A stretch of DNA of 11,532 nucleotides from an uncultured Chloroflexota bacterium (GCA_937870805.1 CALMZT010000705.1:1-11532); one strand, 5' to 3'. Counted from the stretch's first letter, positions 1 through 6,633 are shown. Made by a program: numbers and translations. Notes: generated by a model not told the origin, from the sequence alone.

Positions 1-298
1 CGGGGTCGTCGGCTAACGCTTCAAACGCCAAACGCACAGAGCGCACGTTTTCGCCTAAATCGACAAGCTCTAATCCCGTTCCGAGCATGTCCATCGCCGT
101 GTTAAACGTGCCGATGGCAGTCCTTGCGCCATCGATTGCGCCTTTGTATCGATCCCAGCCACTGGTCTGTTGACTAACGTTGTCGCTGGCACGCGTCGCA
201 TTGTTATTGACGCTTTGCAGTTCACGGTTGAGGTCTTGAATGACACTGGTCGCCTGATTTGCCGCCACGATAGCGATGCTCACAGTATAATCTGCCAT
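1..298 (-). CDS. Tail tape-measure protein, N-terminal fragment (cut by window edge)
   Basis: An open frame starts at ATG 298-296, one base after the stop of the T-like frame (TAA C ATG), and runs 99 codons off the window without a stop. The protein opens MADYTVSIAIVAANQATS and continues as a helical, Gln/Asn/Ala/Ser-rich stretch (around residues 13-45) and then a Gly/Thr/Leu-rich stretch. This opening style, with a short beta segment followed by a long amphipathic region, is typical of tape-measure proteins, which fill the tail tube and fix its length. The position directly after a G/T chaperone pair is the classical place for this gene in siphophages and myophages. The family call rests mainly on this synteny plus the N-terminal pattern. 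The full gene would normally be the longest of the module, but its length cannot be seen here. Confidence 0.8.
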   Translation of the reverse strand, partial: MADYTVSIAIVAANQATSVIQDLNRELQSVNNNATRASDNVSQQTSGWDRYKGAIDGARTAIGTFNTAMDMLGTGLELVDLGENVRSVRLAFEALADDP

Positions 299-299
299 G

Positions 300-545
300 T
301 TAATTCATCAACCCCGCTTGAATCAGCAAGATCATGCCGCGTAACGTACCGTCCATGACTTTTGAGCCGCTTTCCATCTCGGCTTTCGGGTCATAGGAAC
401 TCGCCTCAAGGATGTCTACCAGCTTGCGCTGCAAATACTCATCCCAACCGAACCAGAAATCCTTATCGGCGTCAGGGAGCGCATTCCAGCGTTCCAGTTC
501 CAGAATGCCTTTACGATCCAGAACCCTCGCCAGTCGTCTTTTGTA
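300..545 (-). CDS. Tail assembly chaperone T-like extension (frameshifted frame)
   Basis: In the frame +1 (equivalently -2) to the G-like gene, an open frame runs from 590 to a TAA at 302-300, and it looks like real protein from about position 545 on. Residues encoded after 539 begin RRLARVLDRKGILELERWNA and continue with Trp, Asp and aromatic-rich helices to the ending AGLMN. The frame has no ATG, GTG or TTG before position 434, so it lacks its own plausible start. It overlaps the end of G and stops one base before the tape-measure ATG. In lambda and many other tailed phages the T domain is made only as a G-T fusion by programmed frameshifting and binds the tape measure. I infer the same here, with a fusion of about 252 residues if the shift is at the AAAA run. 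A sequencing indel is the main alternative. Confidence 0.7.
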   Translation of the reverse strand, partial: YKRRLARVLDRKGILELERWNALPDADKDFWFGWDEYLQRKLVDILEASSYDPKAEMESGSKVMDGTLRGMILLIQAGLMN

Positions 546-1056
546 GCTGCCAGTTGCGCTTGCCGATGCGAAAGGAGTCTGCCTGCTGGTCTACCGTCCT
601 CTCAAAGGCATTGGCACTTGCCCGCAGTTGGTCTAGCAGCGCGTTAAACACGCCTGCATCGACGCTCTGTCGCAGTTCCTCAGCACACGCTTCCAGGTCT
701 TCGGGGTCGCTCTCGAATTCAATTCGGTCAACACCACTTGCCGCTTCAGGCTCAGGCGCATTTGCCAATGACCACGCCAGACGACGGCAGTTGCGCTCAT
801 ATTCGGCGCGCTCACGACCCGTTCGGTAGCGCATGGAGGTGAAATTCGGCGTGCCATCGGCATTTTTGTCAGGAATTGGGTCGTCAACCTGAAAACCGAT
901 TTCTTCCCACTGATGGGACGTTAAAAGCTGCATCGTAATCGGTTTTTCGTCACGCCCGACACGTTCAATCTCACCCGTCTTTGGATTGCGGGCAAGGGAA
1001 TAGATCATGAACACGTTGACCGTCAACGTGCCGGGCTTTAACGCGCTGAGTTTCAT
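511..1056 (-). CDS. Tail assembly chaperone G-like protein
   Basis: A 181-residue protein with ATG at 1056 preceded by AGAAGG, two bases after the stop of the decoration-like gene. The N-terminus (residues 1-75) is mixed and carries the phrase KPITMQLLTSHQWEEIGF. The C-terminal half (about 80-170) is acidic and helical. This composition, its size and its place between tail-tube genes and tape measure match G-type tail chaperones, which coat the tape measure before tube polymerisation. The zero-frame ending TTGEGSGS looks like a low-complexity tail after the branch point, while the alternative frame continues with protein-like sequence. That is the usual architecture of a G/GT pair. No residue-level family signature was recognised, so the call depends on position and on the overlapping T-like frame. 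Confidence 0.65.
   Translation of the reverse strand: MKLSALKPGTLTVNVFMIYSLARNPKTGEIERVGRDEKPITMQLLTSHQWEEIGFQVDDPIPDKNADGTPNFTSMRYRTGRERAEYERNCRRLAWSLANAPEPEAASGVDRIEFESDPEDLEACAEELRQSVDAGVFNALLDQLRASANAFERTVDQQADSFRIGKRNWQLQKTTGEGSGS
535..546 (-). other. Candidate programmed frameshift site
   Basis: The minus strand reads CTA CAA AAG ACG in the G frame. A lysine tRNA on AAG can re-pair two bases back on AAA, which would put the ribosome into AGA CGA CTG, the T-like frame. This is a -2 slip of the kind known for phage Mu; a +1 slip elsewhere between 590 and 511 would reach the same frame. The exact site is inferred: the frames overlap for about 78 bases and no classical X-XXY-YYZ heptamer for -1 slippage serves this frame. 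Confidence 0.4.
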
Positions 1057-1058
1057 AT

Positions 1059-1472
1059 TTATGCCTTCTGGAGATTTTGGATGGTAATTTGTACCATGAA
1101 ACTAGAGGTGCTGTAGGCATAACCCACTTGCGTCATCCAGTTTCCAGTCGTGAGGTCAGCGAAGGGGATGATTGCCCCGGCTGAGCCTAGATAATACGGT
1201 GTGCCAGCGACCAGCGTGGGAAAGCCTGTAATCACAGTGCCATTGCCCCAATAGACCGCAGGTTGTCCAGCGTTCGCAGCGGTGTTGGCATAGATCCCCA
1301 ACACCTGAGACGCAGCTTGTGAGGAAAGGGTCGCAACAGCAATCTGGTTGTTGGTATCTTTATAGACGACAAGTCCAGCCGTCATATTCGCTGCCAGTAC
1401 AACACCGTCGAGAAATAACGCCCCAACGAGCGTCCCATCAAGGTTTGCAGCAGTAAGCGTTAAGGCTGCCAT
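1059..1472 (-). CDS. Decoration-like beta protein in the tail region, paralogue of the head decoration protein
   Basis: A 137-residue Ala/Thr/Val-rich protein starting at ATG 1472 with GGAGAAAC just upstream, nine bases after the tail-tube stop. It opens MAALTLTAANL, has no membrane segment or signal peptide, and looks all-beta. By eye it aligns along its length with the capsid decoration protein encoded at 7053-6634: the openings LTLTAANL and ITVTAAQV, then VVYKDTNNQIAVA against AAYQATTGKFGIA, GIYANTAANAGQ against GIFMRTAAAGQ, and YYLGSAGAI against LYLSDTAGAL. Both products are close to 138 residues. Such small beta proteins (DUF2190-like) normally cement phage heads. Here it sits between the tail tube and the tail chaperone, so a role on the tail, or a displaced second head decoration, is possible. 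Family relation is inferred from my own alignment. Confidence 0.55.
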   Translation of the reverse strand: MAALTLTAANLDGTLVGALFLDGVVLAANMTAGLVVYKDTNNQIAVATLSSQAASQVLGIYANTAANAGQPAVYWGNGTVITGFPTLVAGTPYYLGSAGAIIPFADLTTGNWMTQVGYAYSTSSFMVQITIQNLQKA

Positions 1473-1481
1473 TGTTTCTCC

Positions 1482-1937
1482 TTATGCTACCGCGTAAGTC
1501 ACGGCACCATCTGCGCCGAGCTTGAACTTGGCGGTTTGCACATCACCCTTGCCAGCTTTGCCTGACCAGGGCGTACCGCCGTCGATGATCTTGCTTTCGC
1601 CCGTGAGGGTATGGCTGCCTGTGGTGGTGAAGTCAGGAACGCCGAGTTGGAACGTGAGCGTCCCGTTGAAGTTGGCTTGCACAACGCTCTCAGCAACAGC
1701 CATCAAAATACCAAACAGGCTTGTCGCCGTGTCCTGCACGCGCACGGTGAGCGCGATTTCGTGTGATCGACCACCGACAGTGCGCTGACTGTCGCGCGAG
1801 CCGAATGTCCAGTGCTCACCCGCGTTGATTTTGAACGGCACATCGATCTCGGTGATTTGCGAACTGTAGTCAGTCGGCGAACCCCCGATACCATTGTCCA
1901 ATTTGAAAACGAACTGACCTTGCACTAAAACTGCCAT
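1482..1937 (-). CDS. Major tail tube protein
   Basis: A 151-residue, beta-rich protein beginning at ATG 1937, three bases after the preceding stop. Features typical of small tail-tube subunits are a short N-terminal strand (MAVLVQGQFVFKLDNG), a central stretch on strand-forming residues (EIALTVRVQDTA), and a C-terminal segment with a Gly-rich phrase FTTTGSHTLTGESKIIDGG followed by alternating strand residues. Its location after the neck genes and before the chaperone and tape measure is where the tube gene lies in lambda-, HK97- and SPP1-like phages. It is at the short end for the family. No specific signature was recognised, so identification as the tube subunit is from fold-like character and synteny; a baseplate or another tail structural protein is less likely. 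Confidence 0.6.
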   Translation of the reverse strand: MAVLVQGQFVFKLDNGIGGSPTDYSSQITEIDVPFKINAGEHWTFGSRDSQRTVGGRSHEIALTVRVQDTATSLFGILMAVAESVVQANFNGTLTFQLGVPDFTTTGSHTLTGESKIIDGGTPWSGKAGKGDVQTAKFKLGADGAVTYAVA

Positions 1938-1940
1938 CGG

Positions 1941-2303
1941 TTATTCCTTCGTCGCTGTGACTTCGCTAGGGGTAAATTCTTCGATGAATACCGTTTCACC
2001 CGCCCACTGTTTTGCGGCGGGGTTGTATTCGGTAACAACCGACCATTCACCCGTTTCCTGGTTGCAGGTCTCGTATTTGCGCGCGATGTGCACCACATGT
2101 GGCGTCCCAACGGGTGAGAAATACAATTCCATTTGTTTCGTGTCGAGATACTTCTGGATGTCGTCGGGCCCGCGCCAGGGCGTTTTATCAGGACGTATGC
2201 CGTCCATGCGGTAGTCCTCGCCCGGCTCAACATGACACTGATACAGGTCATGCCAGAACGTGACCAGCGCCCGATAGCGCTTTTCCATTCTTGGTTTACT
2301 CAT
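1941..2303 (-). CDS. Neck/tail-region protein of unknown function
   Basis: A 120-residue protein whose ATG (2303-2301) overlaps the stop of the upstream gene in an ATGA junction, which implies translational coupling. It is hydrophilic and rich in aromatic residues, Glu and Thr. An N-terminal segment (residues 1-30, with WHDLYQCHVEPGEDYRMDG) precedes a section with DDIQKYLDT at about 47-55. A C-terminal strand-rich part (residues 65-110) includes KYETCNQETGEWSVV. The latter resembles the edge of a small beta domain. I do not recognise a family. Lying between the possible tail-terminator gene and the tube gene, it is presumably a minor virion component or an assembly factor of the head-tail junction, but nothing in the sequence proves it. 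Confidence 0.65.
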   Translation of the reverse strand: MSKPRMEKRYRALVTFWHDLYQCHVEPGEDYRMDGIRPDKTPWRGPDDIQKYLDTKQMELYFSPVGTPHVVHIARKYETCNQETGEWSVVTEYNPAAKQWAGETVFIEEFTPSEVTATKE

Positions 2304-2800
2304 GGGTTATTGATACTTTCTTTCACGGTTAACGTTGTGAGCACGCCCAAATAGCCCCGTTTAGAGCCGCGTGGGTATTCGTAAACACCGGGTTCAAACT
2401 GCAAGCCGTCTTCTATCCACGCCTGACAGGTTGCGGTGTTAATGAGGTGTCGGTATTGATTAACCATCAGTTCATAGGCGGTGCAGTATCGCAGCAGCGC
2501 ATACGCCGCATTGGACGGTGCAAGCTCCTGTGTCACAGGAGACCACAGCATCATGTCTTCAAGGGTGTGAACAATGGAGCGATCACCGCCGATACCGAAG
2601 CTGGTTTTAGTGACATTCATGCTGACTTTGCCCAGCGCGGGCGCAGTGATGCGCGTCGGCAGGGTCATACTGGCTGGAACTGCCAACTGTTGATTGATGG
2701 GTTGCGCATCAACGATATAGGTCGTTATGCCGTCATTAATGCTGAACTGCCACTGCTGAATCAGTGTGATGATGGTTTCGATTTGTGATGGGGGTGCCAT
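2300..2800 (-). CDS. Probable tail terminator / tail completion protein
   Basis: A 166-residue protein with ATG 2800-2798 directly after the adaptor stop (TAA ATG, no gap and the same reading frame). It opens with an amphipathic helix (residues 6-18), continues with short strands around 25-40, then a proline/threonine-rich strand region (43-70) and helices. It ends with GVYEYPRGSKRGYLGVLT and a strand, LTVKES. A 'mean value then final beta strand' ending of this sort is common in small neck or tail-terminator proteins that cap the tail tube and dock it on the head. Order relative to adaptor (upstream) and tube protein (downstream) supports this. It carries no decisive motif, so a different neck role is possible. 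Confidence 0.45.
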   Translation of the reverse strand: MAPPSQIETIITLIQQWQFSINDGITTYIVDAQPINQQLAVPASMTLPTRITAPALGKVSMNVTKTSFGIGGDRSIVHTLEDMMLWSPVTQELAPSNAAYALLRYCTAYELMVNQYRHLINTATCQAWIEDGLQFEPGVYEYPRGSKRGYLGVLTTLTVKESINNP

Positions 2801-3403
2801 TTAGCGCCACACGTAGGGTTCTAATCTGTCGAGTACACGCTTGGCAGCGCCATCCGGGAACATCACCGCGCCATTTTCGGCGGTCATCGCAGTGAACACG
2901 CCTGCCACTGTATCGCGCTGTTTGTAGGTCACATTTACCAGTTCCAGGCACGCCAGCTTAATATCGTTCGGTGGCGTGATGCTGTAAGCAAATCTGCCTG
3001 TGACGGTAATGGCGTTAATCGGCGTGGTGGTGTACGACCAATCTGCACTAATCAACTGAATGCGACTGTAAGGCGGTGTGTGCGGCGCAATGTCGCACAA
3101 CAGCACATAGTGGGTGTCAACGCTGTAAGTGCTGCCGTTGTTGCTCACCGTCGTCGGCGTTTGGGCTAAATCAGCGTGCAGATACAGCGTTTTGCCGATC
3201 ACATCGCCAATCGCGTTGTATTTGCGCGTCGTGTCACCGCTGGCTTCAAAGGTGCGCGTGCGCGGGGGTTTGCCCCCGCAGTAGCTGTCAATCACCGCTT
3301 GCGCCTGAGCAATCAGTGACGTGAGCAGCGTATCCTCATCGGTATTCCCTTGCAGATTCTTGCCGATGAAATACTTGATTTCGGCGAGTGTCACGTATGC
3401 CAT
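2801..3403 (-). CDS. Head-tail adaptor (gp6-like connector)
   Basis: A 200-residue protein starting at ATG 3403, three bases after the preceding stop. The first 45 residues follow the familiar gp6/gp15-type connector pattern: MAYVTLAEIKYFIG, an acidic turn with NTDEDTLLTSLIAQAQAVID, then SYCGG. That corresponds to a short strand and two helices that pack on the portal. A strand-rich insertion follows (residues 48-140). Near the C-terminus, residues 146-165 (PNDIKLACLELVNVTYKQRD) form the usual 'IK.A.LELV..' helix of these connectors, followed by a final part reading RVLDRLEPYVWR. In the virion the adaptor forms a ring under the portal and carries the stopper or tail. The call is fairly strong for the N- and C-terminal helices. 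The insertion makes it longer than the typical 100-120-residue member. Confidence 0.7.
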   Translation of the reverse strand: MAYVTLAEIKYFIGKNLQGNTDEDTLLTSLIAQAQAVIDSYCGGKPPRTRTFEASGDTTRKYNAIGDVIGKTLYLHADLAQTPTTVSNNGSTYSVDTHYVLLCDIAPHTPPYSRIQLISADWSYTTTPINAITVTGRFAYSITPPNDIKLACLELVNVTYKQRDTVAGVFTAMTAENGAVMFPDGAAKRVLDRLEPYVWR

Positions 3404-3406
3404 GTG

Positions 3407-3859
3407 CTACCCTACCCACTGCCCGATGTGCTCCTTAAACAGGTCATACATCCTCGGACTTTCATCCAGTCCCGCAGCCGCTACATTTTTCCAGCCTGTA
3501 ATCGCGTGATAGGTCGCCTGTCGCACGCCCTGCACAAGCCGTGCGTGTCCTGCCGTCGAGCCCGCAATAGCGGTCAGTCCGTTGAGGGTCGTGCTCCATG
3601 AAGCCGCCAATTCCTGTGTGCGTGGATAAGGCACAATGATTTCACCTGTACGTATCGCCCACATGACGTAACGTCGCTGGCGGTCTGTCCATTCAGGCGT
3701 GTGCCGATGCGACCACTGCGCCGGGTAGACCTTGCCGTAGGCGTTCACAAAATACGTTGCTGCGCTCTGTAGCCCCGCCTGCGCATGGGTCATGAAGGTA
3801 GAAGGCATTTGTAACAGCCCCTGCGCGCCGCTGAGGTCTACTCGTGTAGTGACTTCCAT
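3407..3859 (-). CDS. Neck protein, HK97 gp10-like (tentative)
   Basis: A 150-residue protein from ATG 3859, three bases after the upstream stop. N-terminal residues 1-45 include a short acidic/hydrophobic start and a helix with HAQAGLQSAATYFVNAYGK. The middle holds WTDRQRRYVMWAIRTGEI and then PYPRTQELAASWST. After this comes a Gly/Thr/Ala region and a helical end with a GWKNVAAAGLDESPR stretch. The pattern of a helix, then 'GEI.VPY.RT..L..SW', then a glycine-rich loop with an Arg/Val strand (HARLVQG) is familiar to me from gp10-like proteins that complete the head-tail joint. Its place just before the connector gene fits a neck role. Assignment is by pattern, and other minor virion functions cannot be excluded. 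Confidence 0.5.
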   Translation of the reverse strand: MEVTTRVDLSGAQGLLQMPSTFMTHAQAGLQSAATYFVNAYGKVYPAQWSHRHTPEWTDRQRRYVMWAIRTGEIIVPYPRTQELAASWSTTLNGLTAIAGSTAGHARLVQGVRQATYHAITGWKNVAAAGLDESPRMYDLFKEHIGQWVG

Positions 3860-3862
3860 GTT

Positions 3863-4231
3863 TTAGCTCCACATGCTGTCGTCGTAACTGTCGATGCCTG
3901 TATCCAGTGTGCGAATCGTTGCGCCGCCGTTGAGCACGCCCGCCTGCTGTAACCAGTAGGGCAGCTTTTCATCGCAGAGTTCTTTGAGGCGGCGCTCAAT
4001 CTGATGCGTCTGGCGTTTGTCAGTTGCCATTTCGGTATGTGCCGAGAGTTTGTCGATCAGCAGACGAAGGACGGCAACCACCGTTTTGTTGTAGTCGCCG
4101 TCCTCTGCGTCATAACACAACTGCATCTCTTCAGGCGTCACCTGAAACGGACTGATGTGATCGCCGCTGTGCAGGCGCAGTTTGCTCACCAGCGTATTCT
4201 GTTCACTGGCGCTGAGGGTGCTGAAACTCAT
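3863..4231 (-). CDS. Unknown helical protein of the head-neck region
   Basis: A 122-residue acidic protein. Its ATG (4231-4229) overlaps the upstream stop by four bases (ATGA), indicating coupled translation. Residues 1-20 include LSASEQNTLVSKLRLHSGD; residues 32-60 hold PEEMQLCYDAEDGDYNKTV and a helix with LRLLIDKLSAH. A third helix (about 72-95) contains HQIERRLKELCDEKLPYW. The last 25 residues (from GGATIRTLD to DDSMWS) are Asp/Ser-rich and probably flexible. The protein is largely alpha-helical, with no signal peptide or membrane segment. I recognise no family. The neighbours (head-associated beta protein upstream and gp10-like neck protein downstream) suggest a head-completion or connector function, but this is only context. 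Confidence 0.65.
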   Translation of the reverse strand: MSFSTLSASEQNTLVSKLRLHSGDHISPFQVTPEEMQLCYDAEDGDYNKTVVAVLRLLIDKLSAHTEMATDKRQTHQIERRLKELCDEKLPYWLQQAGVLNGGATIRTLDTGIDSYDDSMWS

Positions 4232-4623
4232 TTTGACCGTCCATCATCCCACAGCACCACCACGACTACACTGCCAGCGTTTCCTTGTGCTACGGTCACA
4301 GTGATTTGGTCGGTAATCGGAATTTTTTCAACGTTGGCGCGTGTGCCGTCGAGCGTCAAGGCAGCGCCCGCCGTGTCATGAACTTGCGCGCGTGAATACT
4401 TCCAGCCGTTTGTATTGGCATTTGTCAACGTGAGCAGCGTAACGGCGGGATGTGTGTTTCCTGGCGTTGCCACTGTGACATCTGTGGTATTCGGCTGTGA
4501 CGTGTAAGTGACATATGCGCCAAGAAAATAGCCGCGTATGGCCGTGCCAGTTGTGGTTGAGCCTGCCGCAGCGCCATCTGCCCCTGCGACTGTGACGGCG
4601 ATTTTGACGTGTTGAATAGCCAT
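4228..4623 (-). CDS. Small beta-rich virion protein, probably head-associated
   Basis: A 131-residue Thr/Val/Ala-rich protein. The frame opens earlier (4668), but I choose ATG 4623, which lies five bases after the upstream stop and begins MAIQHVKIAVTVAGADG; the earlier section lies inside the fibre-like gene and has no ribosome site of its own. Residues 5-16 and 29-40 (AIRGYFLGAYVTYT) look like strands. Further strands are TVATPGNTHPAV, the region with NTNGWKYSRAQ, and a final segment ITDQITVTVAQGNAGSVVVV followed by LWDDGRSK. That looks like a single beta-sandwich domain. Proteins of this type occur in environmental phage head regions, but I cannot name the family. It might decorate the capsid or fold together with the fibre-like neighbour. 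Confidence 0.55.
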   Translation of the reverse strand: MAIQHVKIAVTVAGADGAAAGSTTTGTAIRGYFLGAYVTYTSQPNTTDVTVATPGNTHPAVTLLTLTNANTNGWKYSRAQVHDTAGAALTLDGTRANVEKIPITDQITVTVAQGNAGSVVVVVLWDDGRSK

Positions 4624-4628
4624 TGGCG

Positions 4629-5309
4629 TTAGCCTAATGTGACGTTGCGCAGATAGGCAACGAGCCACTTGGCATTGTCAGCAACTAGCTCCAGTCCGTC
4701 ACCAATCGCGCCACCCCATGTCGCTACATCCGCACTCGCGCCACCTGCGTTAAAGCCACTGCCTGCCGCATTGGAGAGCGTGTGGGCTTGTGCGGTACGT
4801 GAGATGAATTTCAGCACTTTACCGTTATCACCAACGGCAGGATCTGCAATGGTGAGCACGCATACACTCGCTTTGGTGATGACAAAGACCGTATCACCAG
4901 GCGGAATGGTCACTGCGCCATCGCCAGATAGCACCGTTGGCGTGCGCTTGACAACGCCATCTTTGAGTTGAACGCTGTCAATCGTCACACCCGCCGCTGC
5001 TGTTGTTTCGTTGATCGCATCGGCTTCGATACTGCTGCCTGACAACGCGCGAAAGATGTTGGCGAGGAAGCGAAAGTCATCTGCGCCCGCGATTTCAACA
5101 TCAATCTGGTTATCAGTTGGAGCACTAATGGAAGTATCCCCATCGGCGTCCATGACCAGCGCGTCGGCTTCACCATTGAGGTCAACCGTGTCTCCACTGC
5201 CAAGCGCAAATGAGCCAGTCGTTGTGCCCTGATCGGCGTTAAGGTTGCCCGTGAGCGTTAGATTGCGTCCGTAGACGCTTCTTCCGTTTCGGTGTTTTAA
5301 TGATGGCAT
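4629..5309 (-). CDS. Modular beta-rich fibre-like head protein
   Basis: A 226-residue protein. I choose ATG 5309 (MPSLKHRNGRSVYG) over the open start at 5345 because AAAGGA lies seven bases upstream. After a short basic start, residues 16-50 contain polar strand repeats (NLTLTGNLNADQGTT, FALGSGDTVDLNG). Residues 52-110 carry DADGDTSISAPTDNQID, AGADDFRFLAN, ALSGSSIEADAI and ETTAAAGVTIDSVQLKDG, a beta-helix/fibre-like module familiar from environmental phage capsid-associated proteins. Residues 125-226 form a second beta domain with VLTIADPAVGDNGKVLKF and the ending NAKWLVAYLRNVTLG. A role as capsid fibre or surface decoration is inferred from composition and its place right after the major capsid gene. 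It overlaps the upstream gene by 71 bases in another frame. Confidence 0.55.
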   Translation of the reverse strand: MPSLKHRNGRSVYGRNLTLTGNLNADQGTTTGSFALGSGDTVDLNGEADALVMDADGDTSISAPTDNQIDVEIAGADDFRFLANIFRALSGSSIEADAINETTAAAGVTIDSVQLKDGVVKRTPTVLSGDGAVTIPPGDTVFVITKASVCVLTIADPAVGDNGKVLKFISRTAQAHTLSNAAGSGFNAGGASADVATWGGAIGDGLELVADNAKWLVAYLRNVTLG

Positions 5310-5529
5310 GGGTTTGTCCTTTGTTTGGCGGTGACGTAGCAGCAACCGCTTCTAGCCAGTCGGCAATCGCTTCTAACTGCGTTGCGCGTAAAACTTCTTT
5401 GTCCCTGCCTCGTCGTGGGACGATCATGAGTTGCGCGGTTGGCAACCCTTCGCCCAGCGCGATGGAGACATCGATTAAGCGTTGAATTGCCGCCTCGACA
5501 CGAATTGCGGTTGCTACTTTTGTCGCCAT
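5239..5529 (-). CDS. Small basic protein of unknown function following the major capsid gene
   Basis: A 96-residue protein. The frame is open to 5649 inside the capsid gene, but ATG 5529 fits best: it is eight bases after the capsid stop and preceded by AAGGA. The product begins MATKVATAIRVEAAIQRLID and is helical through residue 62 (EVLRATQLEAIADWLEAVAA). It then has a strongly basic, Lys/Arg-rich tail (KTPKRKKRLRTQ), encoded in the 71 bases that overlap the start of the fibre-like gene. The basic tail could bind nucleic acid or the capsid interior, which is inference. I do not recognise a family. The overlapping end means its C-terminus is coded on DNA that also codes for the next gene's first 24 codons in a different frame. 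Confidence 0.6.
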   Translation of the reverse strand: MATKVATAIRVEAAIQRLIDVSIALGEGLPTAQLMIVPRRGRDKEVLRATQLEAIADWLEAVAATSPPNKGQTHAIIKTPKRKKRLRTQSNAHGQP

Positions 5530-5537
5530 GCCTATCC

Positions 5538-6629
5538 TTAGCTGTAATCTTCTGGTGAAGTCGGGATGGTGTATGTGCCGCCCGTGCCGAGTTCCATGAC
5601 TGCGCCGTTCAGGCGATTTGCCACGCCGAAACCGTAGCGGTGTTCCCAAATGGCAGTTTCCATCGGGTTCAGTGTTTCACGCGCTACAAGCTGCAAGCCC
5701 AGAGGCAAGCCCGTTTCTGGCGGGTCAACACGCATCTTCAGCGGCGCGGGCTGGTCGGCATCTACTGCGACGAGGTAATTCGCAGGAATGAAACGCCATT
5801 CCACGACCCAGCACCCATTGCTCACCCCTAGTACGCGGGCGGTAGTCGGGATATTAGGTGGCACGCCCATGGGCGTATCGACATTCGCGCCTGCACGGAC
5901 GCGGTAATCAACAATCGACACGAAGTCGGTGAGAGCGCCCAACTGTTCGCTTTGCGCGTTGTTGCAGAACACGACGATGTTATTGCCGCCCGTCTGTGTG
6001 CCGAAATGTTCCTCGATTTCGTTACGCAGCGTCACGAGCGGATTATTCGAGTCGCTAATCGCCGCTGCCGCATAACCGCTTTCGAGGTAATGGTTGTCAG
6101 TCGCTTCACTGCTGCTGCCTAAGACTGGCGGATACAAAACACTATCGCCGTTTGCCAGCGGCTTGACGGTAATCGCGCCGCGTTCAGGGTCTTCGATACT
6201 GGTATCAGTGCTCTTGAATAGCGCGCGCAGGATACGGAAGCGGACTTCGTTGCGATCACGAATGACCACGCTGTCAACGTGGCGCTCATACTCTGCGGTG
6301 CTCATGTATGCCATGTCAACGCGATCCGCTGCCACTGCATCACCAAAGCCTTGCAGTGGATAACCAACGGTAAATGAACCCGTTGCGCGTACCACCGCCG
6401 GACGCGCCAGACGCCCGATTTCCTGCATACGCCCACCGCCCGGAAGCTGGTAGCGCTCCTGAAATTTGGTGGTTGTGCCCTGAACGAACATGCTCAGCGA
6501 CAATTGCATGTCCAGATTCACACGCTCCAGGTATTGTTTGGTGAGTTCATAGGTCAACTGCTGACCGACGGTGTTGACGAACTGATAGTCTGAGGCGGTA
6601 ATCCCCGCGAGTGCAAAGATGTTTGCCAT
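5538..6629 (-). CDS. Major capsid protein
   Basis: A 363-residue protein from ATG 6629, four bases after the decoration-gene stop, with GGAG upstream. It is the largest complete protein in the window. It opens MANIFALAGITASDYQFVN, has an N-terminal section with SLSMFVQGTTTKFQERYQLP and GGGRMQEIGRLARP, then a strand-rich axial/peripheral part with RNEVRFRILRALF and a long middle with QTGGNNIVVFCNNAQ. The C-terminus (ETAIWEHRYGFGVANRLNG) reads like the final strands of an HK97-fold subunit. The scaffold and decoration genes immediately upstream and the neck genes downstream are the standard surroundings. There is no long N-terminal delta domain, which fits the separate scaffold gene. HK97 fold is established for this gene position but is not proven here by motif. 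Confidence 0.82.
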   Translation of the reverse strand: MANIFALAGITASDYQFVNTVGQQLTYELTKQYLERVNLDMQLSLSMFVQGTTTKFQERYQLPGGGRMQEIGRLARPAVVRATGSFTVGYPLQGFGDAVAADRVDMAYMSTAEYERHVDSVVIRDRNEVRFRILRALFKSTDTSIEDPERGAITVKPLANGDSVLYPPVLGSSSEATDNHYLESGYAAAAISDSNNPLVTLRNEIEEHFGTQTGGNNIVVFCNNAQSEQLGALTDFVSIVDYRVRAGANVDTPMGVPPNIPTTARVLGVSNGCWVVEWRFIPANYLVAVDADQPAPLKMRVDPPETGLPLGLQLVARETLNPMETAIWEHRYGFGVANRLNGAVMELGTGGTYTIPTSPEDYS

Positions 6630-6633
6630 GAGA

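Noticed and set aside
362..829. Long plus-strand frame (155 aa)
   Set aside because: It lies antisense to the G/T chaperone region, has Ser/Arg/Cys-rich composition typical of a shadow frame, no ribosome site, and crosses two convincing minus-strand frames.
5310..5345. Upstream extension of the fibre-like gene to 5345
   Set aside because: ATG 5309 has AAAGGA at good spacing, while the extension (MLLRHRQTKDKP) reads like a shadow of the preceding gene.
5530..5649. Upstream extension of the 96-residue gene into the capsid gene
   Set aside because: The extra 40 residues are His/Arg-rich shadow sequence under the capsid coding frame; ATG 5529 has AAGGA directly after the capsid stop.
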